A stretch of DNA of 64,000 nucleotides. Origin: Roseovarius sp. W115 (GTDB lineage Bacteria > Pseudomonadota > Alphaproteobacteria > Rhodobacterales > Rhodobacteraceae). A model generated the notes under the pieces. It did no database searches. It was not told where the DNA came from and worked only from the letters and a program-made list of their open reading frames with translations. Shown here piece after piece: positions 18,719 to 26,785 of the stretch; within the stretch, counting starts at the first letter, position 1, and each line of letters begins with the position of its first letter. The translations under genes were made by a program, and so were the position numbers. The stretch lies in contig NZ_CP146606.1 of the NCBI RefSeq assembly GCF_032842945.2, positions 2,918,501 through 2,982,500 of the forward strand. The letters are read 5' to 3'.

Positions 18719-18732
18719 TGAACAAGTGTTCA
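18719..18732. promoter_or_regulatory. Palindromic operator candidate upstream of ivd
   Basis: A perfect inverted repeat TGAACA-AG-TGTTCA lies just after the predicted -10 box. Imperfect outer arms (TATTTA and TAAATA) extend it to about 18711-18739. Its position would let a bound dimer block transcription. Leucine-catabolic genes in proteobacteria are commonly controlled by MerR- or TetR-type repressors (LiuR, LiuQ), but no regulator gene is in the window. Confidence 0.5.
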
Positions 18733-18755
18733 ATAAATACCAGGAGCGCCTGCCA

Positions 18756-19919
18756 ATGTTTAACGCCGTGATGAAATTCGACTTGGGCGAAGACGTGCTT
18801 GCGTTGCAGGACATGGTGCATCGTTGGGCGCAAGAGCGTGTAAAGCCGATGGCGGCGGAAGTCGACCGTTCCAATGCGTTTCCCAATGAGCTTTGGCGCG
18901 AAATGGGTGAGTTGGGTCTTCTGGGGATAACAGTGTCAGAGGAGTATGGCGGCGCCGGGATGGGCTATCTGGCGCATGTGGTTGCGGTCGAGGAAATCGC
19001 CCGCGCCTCGGCCTCCATCTCGCTCAGCTATGGGGCGCATTCCAATCTTTGCGTCAACCAGATCAAGCTCAATGGCACCGACGCGCAGCGCGCCAAATAT
19101 CTGCCTGGGCTGGTCAGCGGTGAACATGTCGGTGCGCTGGCCATGTCTGAGGCGGGCGCGGGCAGTGACGTGGTGTCGATGAAGCTGCGCGCCGAGAAGC
19201 GGAATGATCACTATCGTCTCAATGGCAACAAGTACTGGATCACCAATGGCCCAGATGCCGACACTCTGGTGGTCTACGCCAAGACTGACCCCGAAGCTGG
19301 CAGCAAGGGGATCACGGCCTTTCTCGTCGAGAAGACCATGAAAGGGTTCTCCACCAGCCCGCATTTCGACAAGCTGGGCATGCGCGGATCAAACACCGCT
19401 GAACTCATCTTTGAGGATGTTGAGGTCCCCTTTGAAAACGTGCTGGGCGAAGAGGGCAAAGGTGTACAGGTGCTGATGTCGGGCTTGGATTATGAGCGCG
19501 TCGTGCTGGCCGCCATCGGGCCGGGGATTATCGCGGGGTGCATGGATGAGGTCATGCCCTATCTTGAAGAGCGCAAGCAATTCGGCACCTCCATCGGCAA
19601 CTTCCAACTGATGCAGGGCAAGATCGCTGACATGTATGCTGCGATGAATTCCGCGCGCGCCTATGTCTATGAATGCGCCAAGGCCTGTGACCGCGGCGAG
19701 GTCACCCGCCAGGACGCCGCCGCCTGCTGCCTCTATGCCTCTGAAGTTGCCATGACCCAGGCGCATCAGGCCGTGCAGGCCATGGGCGGCGCCGGCTTTC
19801 TCGCCGACAGCCCCGTCGCACGGCTTTTCCGCGATGCGAAACTCATGGAAATCGGAGCCGGGACAAGCGAGATCCGCCGCATGCTCATCGGGCGAGAGCT
19901 TATGGGGGCGATGGAGTGA
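18756..19919 (+). CDS. ivd: Isovaleryl-CoA dehydrogenase
   Basis: This FAD acyl-CoA dehydrogenase oxidises isovaleryl-CoA to 3-methylcrotonyl-CoA in leucine breakdown. The IVD-type features are the [14 protein letters not shown] block, the [14 protein letters not shown] loop and the catalytic Glu at E247 in [11 protein letters not shown], the position characteristic of IVD rather than of other acyl-CoA dehydrogenases. The start at 18756 (387 residues) has AGGAG 9 bases upstream; an in-frame ATG at 18705 lies inside the promoter region. mccB, mccA, HMG-CoA lyase and hydratase genes downstream confirm the pathway. Confidence 0.96.
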   Translation: MFNAVMKFDLGEDVLALQDMVHRWAQERVKPMAAEVDRSNAFPNELWREMGELGLLGITVSEEYGGAGMGYLAHVVAVEEIARASASISLSYGAHSNLCVNQIKLNGTDAQRAKYLPGLVSGEHVGALAMSEAGAGSDVVSMKLRAEKRNDHYRLNGNKYWITNGPDADTLVVYAKTDPEAGSKGITAFLVEKTMKGFSTSPHFDKLGMRGSNTAELIFEDVEVPFENVLGEEGKGVQVLMSGLDYERVVLAAIGPGIIAGCMDEVMPYLEERKQFGTSIGNFQLMQGKIADMYAAMNSARAYVYECAKACDRGEVTRQDAAACCLYASEVAMTQAHQAVQAMGGAGFLADSPVARLFRDAKLMEIGAGTSEIRRMLIGRELMGAME

Positions 19920-20539
19920 ATTCGAAACTCTCGATTTGCGTGTTGGGAATCTGGCTTTCATCAGCAGCCTTTGCCGAAAGCTGGGACTTCTATTCGACTA
20001 CTCCAGAGCAACTGGCTCCAACGATCAGGGCGTGTGTCATCGCCGGAGATGAGACAGGTGATCGGGAGAATTGCGCCGGTCTGTTCGTTGAACCTTGCGT
20101 GATTAAGAGACCGGACTTCAGGCGGTGTTTTGGCATTGAATCGGAGGCTTGGCGGATCGTTCTGGATGAGGAATTCAAGATGACTTTCATCGAGGCGTCC
20201 CTACATGACGAACTCTCGGACATCCAAAGGCCGAACTTTAGACGACGTGCGGAAACCGTTTGCCGAGCGCAGGTCAAGTGGCAAGATTTCCTAGATGCAG
20301 AAGGTAACAGCCAGCGGGCTGTGTCAGGCGCTGGGACTATTGGACGTGACTATGCAGCAGCATTTTATCACAATGAAATATCTAATCGAGCTTTATCGCT
20401 TAGGCAGACAAGAGCACTTACCTTGGCACGTGCAGATGCCGATCTTGAGGTGCATCGGGACCGTGTTGGTTTGTCGCCAAGCGAACTTCGAGACATCTAT
20501 GGAAGTTGGTGCGACCTGGAGACGGGGGAGATTAAGTGA
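19916..20539 (+). CDS. Exported protein, possibly LprI/DUF1311-like
   Basis: The 207-residue protein has a signal peptide (cleavage after SSAAFA near residue 20) and several Cys residues that suggest periplasmic disulfides. The C-terminal half ([35 protein letters not shown]) resembles the lysozyme-inhibitor LprI-like DUF1311 domain; this is a pattern judgement only. GTG start overlaps the ivd stop (GTGA). The base composition is more AT-rich than that of ivd, which suggests a recently acquired gene. A role in leucine catabolism is unlikely. Confidence 0.65.
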   Translation: MNSKLSICVLGIWLSSAAFAESWDFYSTTPEQLAPTIRACVIAGDETGDRENCAGLFVEPCVIKRPDFRRCFGIESEAWRIVLDEEFKMTFIEASLHDELSDIQRPNFRRRAETVCRAQVKWQDFLDAEGNSQRAVSGAGTIGRDYAAAFYHNEISNRALSLRQTRALTLARADADLEVHRDRVGLSPSELRDIYGSWCDLETGEIK

Positions 20540-20550
20540 ATTTCTCAGTT

Positions 20551-20622
20551 ATGACTGATCACTTCACGGTTTGCGCCATCGATTTTGTGACCGAAGTCGT
20601 GTGGAAAGAGGCTGAGGAGTAA
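20551..20622 (+). CDS. Possible 23-codon coupled mini-ORF
   Basis: A short frame starting MTDHFTVCAIDF runs to a TAA that overlaps the ATG of the next gene (TAATG). Its last codons, GAGGCTGAGGAG, also form that gene's ribosome site. A GTG at 20536 overlapping the previous stop could extend it. It may only serve translational coupling, or may not be a gene at all. Confidence 0.15.
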   Translation: MTDHFTVCAIDFVTEVVWKEAEE

Positions 20623-20927
20623 TGTCGCGCCGCCTAATCTTCCTGCCTTTTGGCGCATTGGTCCTGCTTACGGCGGTGCTGGCGCTCCTATTAGGCGGGC
20701 GGATGGCCAACACCACCGAGACCGAGGTGATTGAACGTGTGGTGGCGATCTATCTCGGCGAAGCCGGGGCAGAGGCCGCGCGCACCGATTGCCGGGCCGT
20801 GCCTGCACAATCCGAAGGGCTGTGGCTTGTGATCACCTGCGCGTCTCAGGACGGAGTGGGGTTTGAGTATTTCATTGACCGGTTTGGCCGCGTAGCTGAT
20901 CGCAAGCCTTTTGAAGGGCAGGCGTAA
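20622..20927 (+). CDS. Small membrane-anchored hypothetical protein
   Basis: The 101-residue protein has one N-terminal hydrophobic helix (LIFLPFGALVLLTAVLALLL, residues 5-24) and a short soluble part with two Cys (C58, C75) that could form a periplasmic disulfide. It lies 3 bases before the acyl-CoA synthetase gene in the ivd operon. I do not recognise a family. The strong ribosome site GAGGAG supports translation. Confidence 0.7.
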   Translation: MSRRLIFLPFGALVLLTAVLALLLGGRMANTTETEVIERVVAIYLGEAGAEAARTDCRAVPAQSEGLWLVITCASQDGVGFEYFIDRFGRVADRKPFEGQA

Positions 20928-20930
20928 ATC

Positions 20931-22487
20931 ATGCTGACGCGCGCGCCATATGATAAGCTTCGGCAGAGTTTCCGGTGGAACCTGCCCGACCGGCTCAACA
21001 TGGCCGAGCAGGCCTGTGACCGCTGGGCGGCCGAGGATCCCGCGCGCACAGCCATTATCGACCTCACCGGGCCGCGCCGCGATATTAGCTTTGCCGAGCT
21101 GCGCGCGCTTGCCGACAGTCTGGCGCATGATCTGGTGGCGCGCGGTGTGGTGCGCGGTGACCGCGTGGGGGTGCTGCGCTCGCAAAGCGAGTGGTGCGCC
21201 GCTGCGCATCTGGCAATCTGGAAGGTGGGGGCCATTTCCATCCCGCTCTTCAAGCTCTTCCGGCAAGACGCGCTCACAAGCAGGGTGCGCGATGCAGGAG
21301 CCAAATTCATCGTGACAGATGCCGAAGGCGTGGGGATGCTCAAACCTTTGCCCGAGATCACGCCGCTTGTGCCCGAAGACATGGACCTTCCGCAGGCGGT
21401 TTTTGAGACGGTTCAGACCGGGCCAGATGATCCCGCAACGCTCATCTATACAAGTGGTACGACTGGAAGCCCCAAGGGCGCATTGCACGGACACCGGGTT
21501 TTGACCGGGCACCTTCCGGGCATGCAGATCAGCCATGATTTCCTCGACCACCCAGATGACTGTCTCTGGACCCCCGCCGACTGGGCGTGGATCGGGGGGC
21601 TGTTCAACATCCTGATGACTGGCTTGGCGCTTGGCGTGCCGGTGGTGGCGTCGCGTTTGCCGAAGTTTGAGGTGAACACATGTGTGAAGATCATTCGGGA
21701 AGCTTCTGTTAAGAATATATTTTTCCCTCCAACGGCCTTACGTATCCTGAAGGCGGCGGAGTGTAGAATCTCCGGCCTCAGAACCGTGGCCAGCGGGGGC
21801 GAACCGCTTGGCGCTGAAATGTTCGATTGGGGGCGAGAGGCCTTTGGGCTGACGATCAACGAGTTTTACGGCCAGACCGAATGCAATCTCGTGGCGGGTA
21901 GCTGTGCCAGTCTCTTTGAGCCGAACCCCGGTTGCATTGGGAAAGTCACACCGGGTCATGACGTGGAGGTAATCGACGTCGATGGCATGCCGACGACGGA
22001 GGAGGGGGATGTCGCGGTCAAACGCGGGTCTGCCTGTATGATGCTGGAATACTGGAACCGGCCAGAGACGACGGCGGAAAAGTTCATTGGCGACTGGATG
22101 CTCACAGGTGACAGGGGTGTTTGGGATCAGGGCTACCTGCGCTTTGTCGGGCGCGAAGATGATGTGATCACCTCTGCCGGTTACCGGATTGGTCCGGCCG
22201 AGATCGAAGATTGCCTGCTCACACATGAGGCGGTGGCGACCGTGGGTGTCGTGGGCAAACCAGATGAATTGCGCACCGAAATTGTAAAAGCGTACGTCGT
22301 GTTGATGCCAGATTTTGACGCGAGTGGTGATCTCGCGAAAGAGCTGCAGGAATACGTGAAGCAACGTTTGGCAAGTTATTCATATCCAAGGGAAATCGGG
22401 TTCCTGGATGCGCTACCTATGACCGTGACGGGCAAGGTCATTCGCAAAGAGCTCAAGGCGCGCGCAACGGCGGAGAATGGTGAATGA
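20931..22487 (+). CDS. Acyl-CoA synthetase (AMP-forming), medium/branched-chain type
   Basis: The 518-residue adenylate-forming enzyme has the P-loop signature LIYTSGTTGSPKGALHGH, the A5 motif NEFYGQTECN, the A7/A8 region LTGDRGVWDQGYLRFVGREDDVI and the catalytic Lys motif MTVTGKVIRKEL near the C-terminus. It is of the medium-chain acyl-CoA synthetase class. Located between ivd and mccB, it probably activates isovalerate or a related short branched acid to feed the pathway, or acetoacetate coming out of it. The substrate is inferred from context only. Confidence 0.9.
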   Translation: MLTRAPYDKLRQSFRWNLPDRLNMAEQACDRWAAEDPARTAIIDLTGPRRDISFAELRALADSLAHDLVARGVVRGDRVGVLRSQSEWCAAAHLAIWKVGAISIPLFKLFRQDALTSRVRDAGAKFIVTDAEGVGMLKPLPEITPLVPEDMDLPQAVFETVQTGPDDPATLIYTSGTTGSPKGALHGHRVLTGHLPGMQISHDFLDHPDDCLWTPADWAWIGGLFNILMTGLALGVPVVASRLPKFEVNTCVKIIREASVKNIFFPPTALRILKAAECRISGLRTVASGGEPLGAEMFDWGREAFGLTINEFYGQTECNLVAGSCASLFEPNPGCIGKVTPGHDVEVIDVDGMPTTEEGDVAVKRGSACMMLEYWNRPETTAEKFIGDWMLTGDRGVWDQGYLRFVGREDDVITSAGYRIGPAEIEDCLLTHEAVATVGVVGKPDELRTEIVKAYVVLMPDFDASGDLAKELQEYVKQRLASYSYPREIGFLDALPMTVTGKVIRKELKARATAENGE

Positions 22488-23089
22488 AGACCGCAGGACT
22501 TCCATTACATGCGTGCTGGATTGCGCTCGTCTGCGGTGCGGGCAAGGCTTTGGCCAGTGAAGAGCCTTTGCCCGATTTTGCCGAATGCATGGCGGCGGAG
22601 ATTGCGCGCTATGAGCAAGCATTGCAGGTCTTTGCGCCCAGCGCGGCCCAGAGCGCGGGCTTTCCGTTGGCCGAGGTGGGCGGCGTTGAGTTCTGCGGAA
22701 CGGTCGGCATTGTGATTTGTGACCGGTCCGATAACCCGTTGGGATGTCAGCGGGCGCTGGCGGTCGAGCAGGACATATTGCGCGCGCGGGTGTTGGACCA
22801 GTTGCCCGCGCCAATCGAGGACGATGCGGCCAACAGTTTTGCGCAGCAGCTTTATGGCACCACATGGGCTTTGGCGCATGGCATGTCTGCCGGACAGGAT
22901 TGCGCGGGAACGGAACCGCGCCTTGAGATGTGGTGTCGTGCGCGGGAGGCCAACGGGCGTTTGCGCGCCGCTGTCATGGCGTGGCGCGTGGCGCGGAACA
23001 TGGGCGCCGTGCCGCCAGCTGTTGAGGCCGGCTGGATTGCCGAGGCGCGTCCAACGCGGCCCCGTTTGCGCCCGGGAGAAAGCGAATGA
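22484..23089 (+). CDS. Exported hypothetical protein
   Basis: The 201-residue protein overlaps the acyl-CoA synthetase stop (ATGA). A signal-peptide-like N-terminus (HACWIALVCGAGKALA) is followed by a mature part with six or more Cys. The disulfide-compatible pattern suggests a periplasmic protein. The C-terminus is Arg/Pro-rich. No domain is recognised. It is the last plus-strand gene before the convergent ompW. Confidence 0.65.
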   Translation: MKTAGLPLHACWIALVCGAGKALASEEPLPDFAECMAAEIARYEQALQVFAPSAAQSAGFPLAEVGGVEFCGTVGIVICDRSDNPLGCQRALAVEQDILRARVLDQLPAPIEDDAANSFAQQLYGTTWALAHGMSAGQDCAGTEPRLEMWCRAREANGRLRAAVMAWRVARNMGAVPPAVEAGWIAEARPTRPRLRPGESE

Positions 23090-23110
23090 CAGATGCGTGG
23101 CGGCATGTGC

Positions 23111-23137
23111 AAAAGGCCAGCCGAGCGGCTGACCTTT
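23111..23137. terminator. Bidirectional intrinsic terminator between the ivd operon and ompW
   Basis: A stem AAGGCCAGCC/GGCTGACCTT (one mismatch) with loop GAGC is followed by T residues on the minus strand (TTTT) and preceded by AAAA on the plus strand. It lies between convergent genes ending at 23089 and 23164. It should stop ompW transcription well and plus-strand transcription more weakly. Confidence 0.7.
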
Positions 23138-23163
23138 CGGTGCACTATACTTTGTTTCTCGGA

Positions 23164-23778
23164 TCAGAAGGTCCAAACGTAGGACAGGCCAAAGATCAAC
23201 GGGTCGATATGGACTGTGCCGACATCTGCGCCACCGATAGAAACATCGGTGTCAATGTCGATCCAACGAATGTCTGCCCGAATGGCGGAGCGCTCAGACA
23301 CATCCACGTCCAAACCCGCATGCAGGGCAATCCCGAAGGAATTGTCGAGATCCACGTCCGTTCCCGCGAGGGCGCCGACACCGTCTTCATTGAAGAAGAG
23401 CGTGTAGTTCACGCCAACGCCGACAAACGGGGTGAAATTGGATTGATTGGTGAAGTGATACTGCACAGACAAAGTTGGCGGAAGGTGCGAAATCTCCGCG
23501 ACCTCTCCGGTTCCAACCAGATTGATGTCATGCCGAAAGGGCGACGACACCAGCAGCTCAATACCGATTTTGTCGCTGACGAAATATTCGCCGGTCAGGG
23601 TGAAACTCAGATCGCCATCCACGTCAATCGCGCCAGCGGCAGTCGCACTGTCGGAACTATCAGGGCTGATATATCCCAGCCCGAAACCAAGAGTGAAATC
23701 CCCTTGAGATTGAGCCAAAACAGGCGCGGCGGTGCCACACAAAGCAGTTGCAAGGGTTAAAGCAGCGAGATGTTTCAT
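23164..23778 (-). CDS. ompW: OmpW-family outer membrane protein
   Basis: The 204-residue protein has a signal peptide (cleavage after APVLAQ near residue 22). Alternating hydrophobic beta strands fit an 8-stranded OmpW barrel: the family blocks GEYFVSDKIGIELLVSSPF, LSVQYHF, FTPFVGVGVNYT and a C-terminal aromatic (SYVWTF). OmpW-like barrels take up small hydrophobic molecules and respond to oxygen and stress. The start at 23778 leaves 65 bases to a consensus FNR box, so anaerobic activation is likely. It sits reversed within a leucine-catabolic locus. Confidence 0.92.
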   Translation of the reverse strand: MKHLAALTLATALCGTAAPVLAQSQGDFTLGFGLGYISPDSSDSATAAGAIDVDGDLSFTLTGEYFVSDKIGIELLVSSPFRHDINLVGTGEVAEISHLPPTLSVQYHFTNQSNFTPFVGVGVNYTLFFNEDGVGALAGTDVDLDNSFGIALHAGLDVDVSERSAIRADIRWIDIDTDVSIGGADVGTVHIDPLIFGLSYVWTF

Positions 23779-23842
23779 AATTTGTACCTTTCGGATCCTC
23801 TTTTCTTGAGAAAGATCATGCCGCACCGCAGTGTTCATGACT

Positions 23843-23856
23843 TTGATTCATGTCAA
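23843..23856. promoter_or_regulatory. FNR/FnrL binding site upstream of ompW
   Basis: The sequence TTGAT-TCAT-GTCAA matches the alphaproteobacterial FnrL consensus (TTGAY-N4-RTCAA) at all specified positions. Its centre lies about 71 bases upstream of the ompW ATG, compatible with class II activation if the 5' leader is about 30 bases. It also lies 84-97 bases upstream of mccB on the other side. Confidence 0.65.
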
Positions 23857-23939
23857 AAACCATTGCGAACAGATGCTTGTGGCATTTCTGCAACGCGCAA
23901 AGACGGGCGCGATCGCTGGACCCAAGGAAAGGTCACCCA

Positions 23940-25547
23940 ATGAAGCTGCAATCGCGTGCTCTCAGCACTTCTTCTGAGTTCCAGGCCAATACTGACGCGC
24001 ATATGGCGGCGCTTGCCGAGATTACCGCAGCCGCAGAGCTGGCTGCTGAGGGCGGTGGTCAGGCGTCGCGAGAACGGCATCTTGGCCGCGGCAAAATGCT
24101 GCCGCGTGATCGGGTCGCGACGCTTCTCGATCCGGGCAGTCCTTTTCTCGAAGTCGGGGCCACAGCTGCACATGGGCTTTATGATGGCGCCGCCCCTTGT
24201 GCCGGAGTGATTGCCGGTGTGGGGCGTGTTACGGGCCGCGATTGCATGATCCTTTGCAACGACGCGACGGTGAAGGGCGGCACGTATTACCCCATGACCG
24301 TCAAGAAACACCTGCGCGCGCAGGAGATCGCGGCAGAATGTCATTTGCCGTGCATCTATCTTGTCGACTCGGGCGGTGCCAACCTTCCTAATCAGGACGA
24401 GGTGTTCCCTGACCGGGATCACTTTGGGCGAATTTTCTACAATCAGGCGCAGATGAGCGCGAAAGGTATCGCGCAGATTGCCGTTGTCATGGGGTCGTGT
24501 ACTGCCGGCGGAGCTTATGTGCCTGCCATGTCGGATGTGACGATTATCGTGAAAGATCAGGGGACGATCTTTCTGGCAGGCCCGCCTTTGGTGAAGGCGG
24601 CAACGGGGGAGACGGTAACGGCCGAAGATCTGGGCGGCGGGGATGTGCACACGCGGCTCTCGGGTGTGGCCGATTACCTGGCCGAGGATGATGCGCATGC
24701 GCTGGCGCTGGCGCGGCGGGCGGTGGGAAGCTTGGGTGCGGGTGCCGGGCTGAAGCCCGGCCTACGGCAAACGCCGGAAGACCCGGCTTATGATCCGGAT
24801 GAGATCCTGGGTGTCGTGCCTGCCGATTTGCGCACGCCCTACGACATTCGTGAGGTGATCGCACGGCTCGTGGATGGCTCTCGCTTTGATGAATTCAAAG
24901 CGCGGTTTGGCGAAACGCTGGTGACCGGTTTTGCCCATGTCGATGGCTATCCGGTGGGGATCATTGCCAATAACGGCGTGCTCTTCTCCGAGGCCGCGCA
25001 GAAGGGCGCGCATTTTGTAGAACTTTGCAGTCAGCGACACATCCCCTTGGTTTTCCTGCAAAATATCACCGGATTCATGGTCGGGCGGAAATACGAGAAC
25101 GAAGGCATTGCCCGGCACGGGGCCAAGATGGTCACGGCAGTGGCCACCACATCGGTGCCCAAGATCACCATGCTGGTCGGCGGCTCTTTCGGTGCAGGCA
25201 ATTATGGCATGGCAGGCCGCGCCTATCAGCCGCGGTTCCTGTGGACATGGCCCAACAGCCGCATATCCGTCATGGGCGGGGAACAGGCGGCAGGGGTGCT
25301 GGCCACGGTCAAACGTGATGCGATTGAGCGCAAGGGCGGCGCGTGGTCAGCGGAAGAAGAGGCCGCATTCAAACAGCCCACGATTGATATGTTCGAGGAA
25401 CAAAGCCATCCGCTCTATGCCAGTGCACGGCTCTGGGATGATGGCATCATCGATCCACGCAAATCGCGTCAGGTGCTGAGTCTGAGCTTGCGCGCCGCCC
25501 TCAACGCCCCCATCGAGGAGACCCGCTTTGGCGTGTTCCGGATGTAG
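23940..25547 (+). CDS. mccB: Methylcrotonoyl-CoA carboxylase carboxyltransferase (beta) subunit
   Basis: MccB transfers CO2 from biotin to 3-methylcrotonyl-CoA to give 3-methylglutaconyl-CoA. The 535-residue protein has the N- and C-terminal crotonase-like carboxyltransferase domains, with [13 protein letters not shown] and the [13 protein letters not shown] and [17 protein letters not shown] blocks. The start at 23940 follows AAGGAAAGG. Residues 269-275 (AGLKPGL) and the flanking inter-domain linker are encoded by a REP-like hairpin that keeps the frame. The biotin-carrying partner mccA lies downstream after two unrelated genes. Confidence 0.96.
   Translation: MKLQSRALSTSSEFQANTDAHMAALAEITAAAELAAEGGGQASRERHLGRGKMLPRDRVATLLDPGSPFLEVGATAAHGLYDGAAPCAGVIAGVGRVTGRDCMILCNDATVKGGTYYPMTVKKHLRAQEIAAECHLPCIYLVDSGGANLPNQDEVFPDRDHFGRIFYNQAQMSAKGIAQIAVVMGSCTAGGAYVPAMSDVTIIVKDQGTIFLAGPPLVKAATGETVTAEDLGGGDVHTRLSGVADYLAEDDAHALALARRAVGSLGAGAGLKPGLRQTPEDPAYDPDEILGVVPADLRTPYDIREVIARLVDGSRFDEFKARFGETLVTGFAHVDGYPVGIIANNGVLFSEAAQKGAHFVELCSQRHIPLVFLQNITGFMVGRKYENEGIARHGAKMVTAVATTSVPKITMLVGGSFGAGNYGMAGRAYQPRFLWTWPNSRISVMGGEQAAGVLATVKRDAIERKGGAWSAEEEAAFKQPTIDMFEEQSHPLYASARLWDDGIIDPRKSRQVLSLSLRAALNAPIEETRFGVFRM
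24744..24765 (-). repeat. REP-like hairpin inside mccB (copy 2)
   Basis: A 7-bp perfect stem GCCGGGC/GCCCGGC with loop TGAA is followed by CTAC. It matches the intergenic copies at 1519, 57999 and 58084. It is read in frame in mccB and adds residues in the linker between the two carboxyltransferase domains. Confidence 0.6.
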
Positions 25548-25556
25548 AAAAATGCA

Positions 25557-25600
25557 CGTCGGTATTGCGTCGGTATCACGTCGGTATTGCGTCGGTGCTT
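25557..25600 (+). repeat. Four tandem 11-bp repeats
   Basis: Four units beginning CGTCGGT follow directly on one another: CGTCGGTATTG, CGTCGGTATCA, CGTCGGTATTG and CGTCGGTGCTT. They fill most of the 81-bp gap between mccB and the nuclease-like gene. Direct repeats upstream of a gene could be protein-binding iterons or simply a slippage product. Confidence 0.7.
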
Positions 25601-25628
25601 CCGCGGTCCCGCATCATGAGGTGCTGGC

Positions 25629-26078
25629 TTGAAATTGGACCCGACCGTCGCCGGATATACGATGCTTTTGCTGCTGGCGCTTGTTGCGTTGGCCGAATGG
25701 CTTGCCCCCTGGCATGACCTGAGCGAGCGGGGCTGCAGGCTGGGCTATGTGTATGACGGTGACACGGTCGAGATTGATTGCGGGTCCGAAACCATGACCG
25801 CGCGCATCGTTGGGCTGGACACGCCAGAGACCAAAGAGCCGGGTTGCGCGGCAGAGGCAGAGCTGGGCGCCAAGGCCACAGCGCGGCTGCGAGAGTTGGT
25901 GAAGGCGCGACCGGCCAAAATGGACAGCGTCGGATATGACAAATACGGACGGGTGCTGGCCGAGTTGCAGTTGGGCGGCGAAGACGTGGCCGATATCCTC
26001 ACGCGCGAAGGTCTGGCCGTGCGCTATGATGGTAGCGCCCGGGTGGATTGGTGCAAGCGGTTGGAGGCTGGGCGATGA
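25629..26078 (+). CDS. Thermonuclease (SNase-like) family protein, membrane-anchored
   Basis: The 149-residue protein begins with a hydrophobic helix (TMLLLLALVALAEWLA). An OB-fold SNase-like domain follows: YDGDTVEIDC, ARIVGLDTPETKEPGC and DKYGRVLAEL. These contain the Asp, Arg and Glu positions used by staphylococcal nuclease, so it may be a periplasmic-facing nuclease. The proposed start is TTG at 25629, 7 bases after GAGG. It is unrelated to leucine catabolism yet lies between mccB and mccA. Confidence 0.82.
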   Translation: MKLDPTVAGYTMLLLLALVALAEWLAPWHDLSERGCRLGYVYDGDTVEIDCGSETMTARIVGLDTPETKEPGCAAEAELGAKATARLRELVKARPAKMDSVGYDKYGRVLAELQLGGEDVADILTREGLAVRYDGSARVDWCKRLEAGR

Positions 26079-26782
26079 GTGATAATCCTAAAGAAGACAG
26101 CTGGTCGTTGCGTACCGTAGCAGATCGGGTGCGTGAGCAGATTGCTTTGCCCGCGCTGCCCAAGCTGGGTCGTGAAGTAAACATGCCGGTATACCTGATC
26201 CATAATTCTGCGGACCCTGAGGACTACTTCTTCATCTTTGATTTTGAACAATTCGTGGAACAGACCCGCGCCGGATTGTTTGTGCGGCCCAAGATGAAGA
26301 TATGGGCTGGACGGCAAGATTTTGACCGCCGCGCGTTTGCGCGTCAGATGCGCGAAAGCTTTGCGCGTGAGTTTGATATTGCACGGGCGCAGCTTGCTGC
26401 GAATGGTGGTAAGGCCAAAGGCTGGTTTGGGTTTTTGGGCAGTTCGGTGGGCGAGGTTGGTTCGCTCTCGGGCTTTGTCGCTAATGTCGTTTTGCTCGTT
26501 GCATTGTCGGCGGGGAAGATGGTCTTGTCACAGGTTTTGCCTAAAAATTGGATCGCTGGCAAATCCGATGCACGCAAACTGGAAGATGGTATTGACGCGA
26601 CCAAGAACAAGGTCGACAGCGCGTTGCAGGACGTCGAGATCACCTTGCACCGCGATCTTTATAACCATGCCTACCGCGGACAAACAGCAGGCCGTTTGAC
26701 GGGTATGGATTACCAGGCGTGGCCTTTGCCAGCCCATGTAAAACAACACTTAAACGATGAAACTTCTGGGTCATGGTGGTGA
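26075..26782 (+). CDS. Hypothetical protein with one hydrophobic segment
   Basis: The 235-residue protein overlaps the nuclease-like gene (ATGA) and ends 3 bases before mccA. It starts soluble and charged. A hydrophobic stretch lies near residues 130-150 (SGFVANVVLLVALSAG), followed by a helical, charged C-terminus (DGIDATKNKVDSALQDVE). No signal peptide is seen. No family is recognised. Base composition is slightly more AT-rich than that of mccA. Confidence 0.7.
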   Translation: MSDNPKEDSWSLRTVADRVREQIALPALPKLGREVNMPVYLIHNSADPEDYFFIFDFEQFVEQTRAGLFVRPKMKIWAGRQDFDRRAFARQMRESFAREFDIARAQLAANGGKAKGWFGFLGSSVGEVGSLSGFVANVVLLVALSAGKMVLSQVLPKNWIAGKSDARKLEDGIDATKNKVDSALQDVEITLHRDLYNHAYRGQTAGRLTGMDYQAWPLPAHVKQHLNDETSGSWW

Positions 26783-26785
26783 GTC

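Noticed and set aside
25557..25600. Tandem repeats considered as a CRISPR array
   Set aside because: Units are 11 bp with no spacers and no cas genes.
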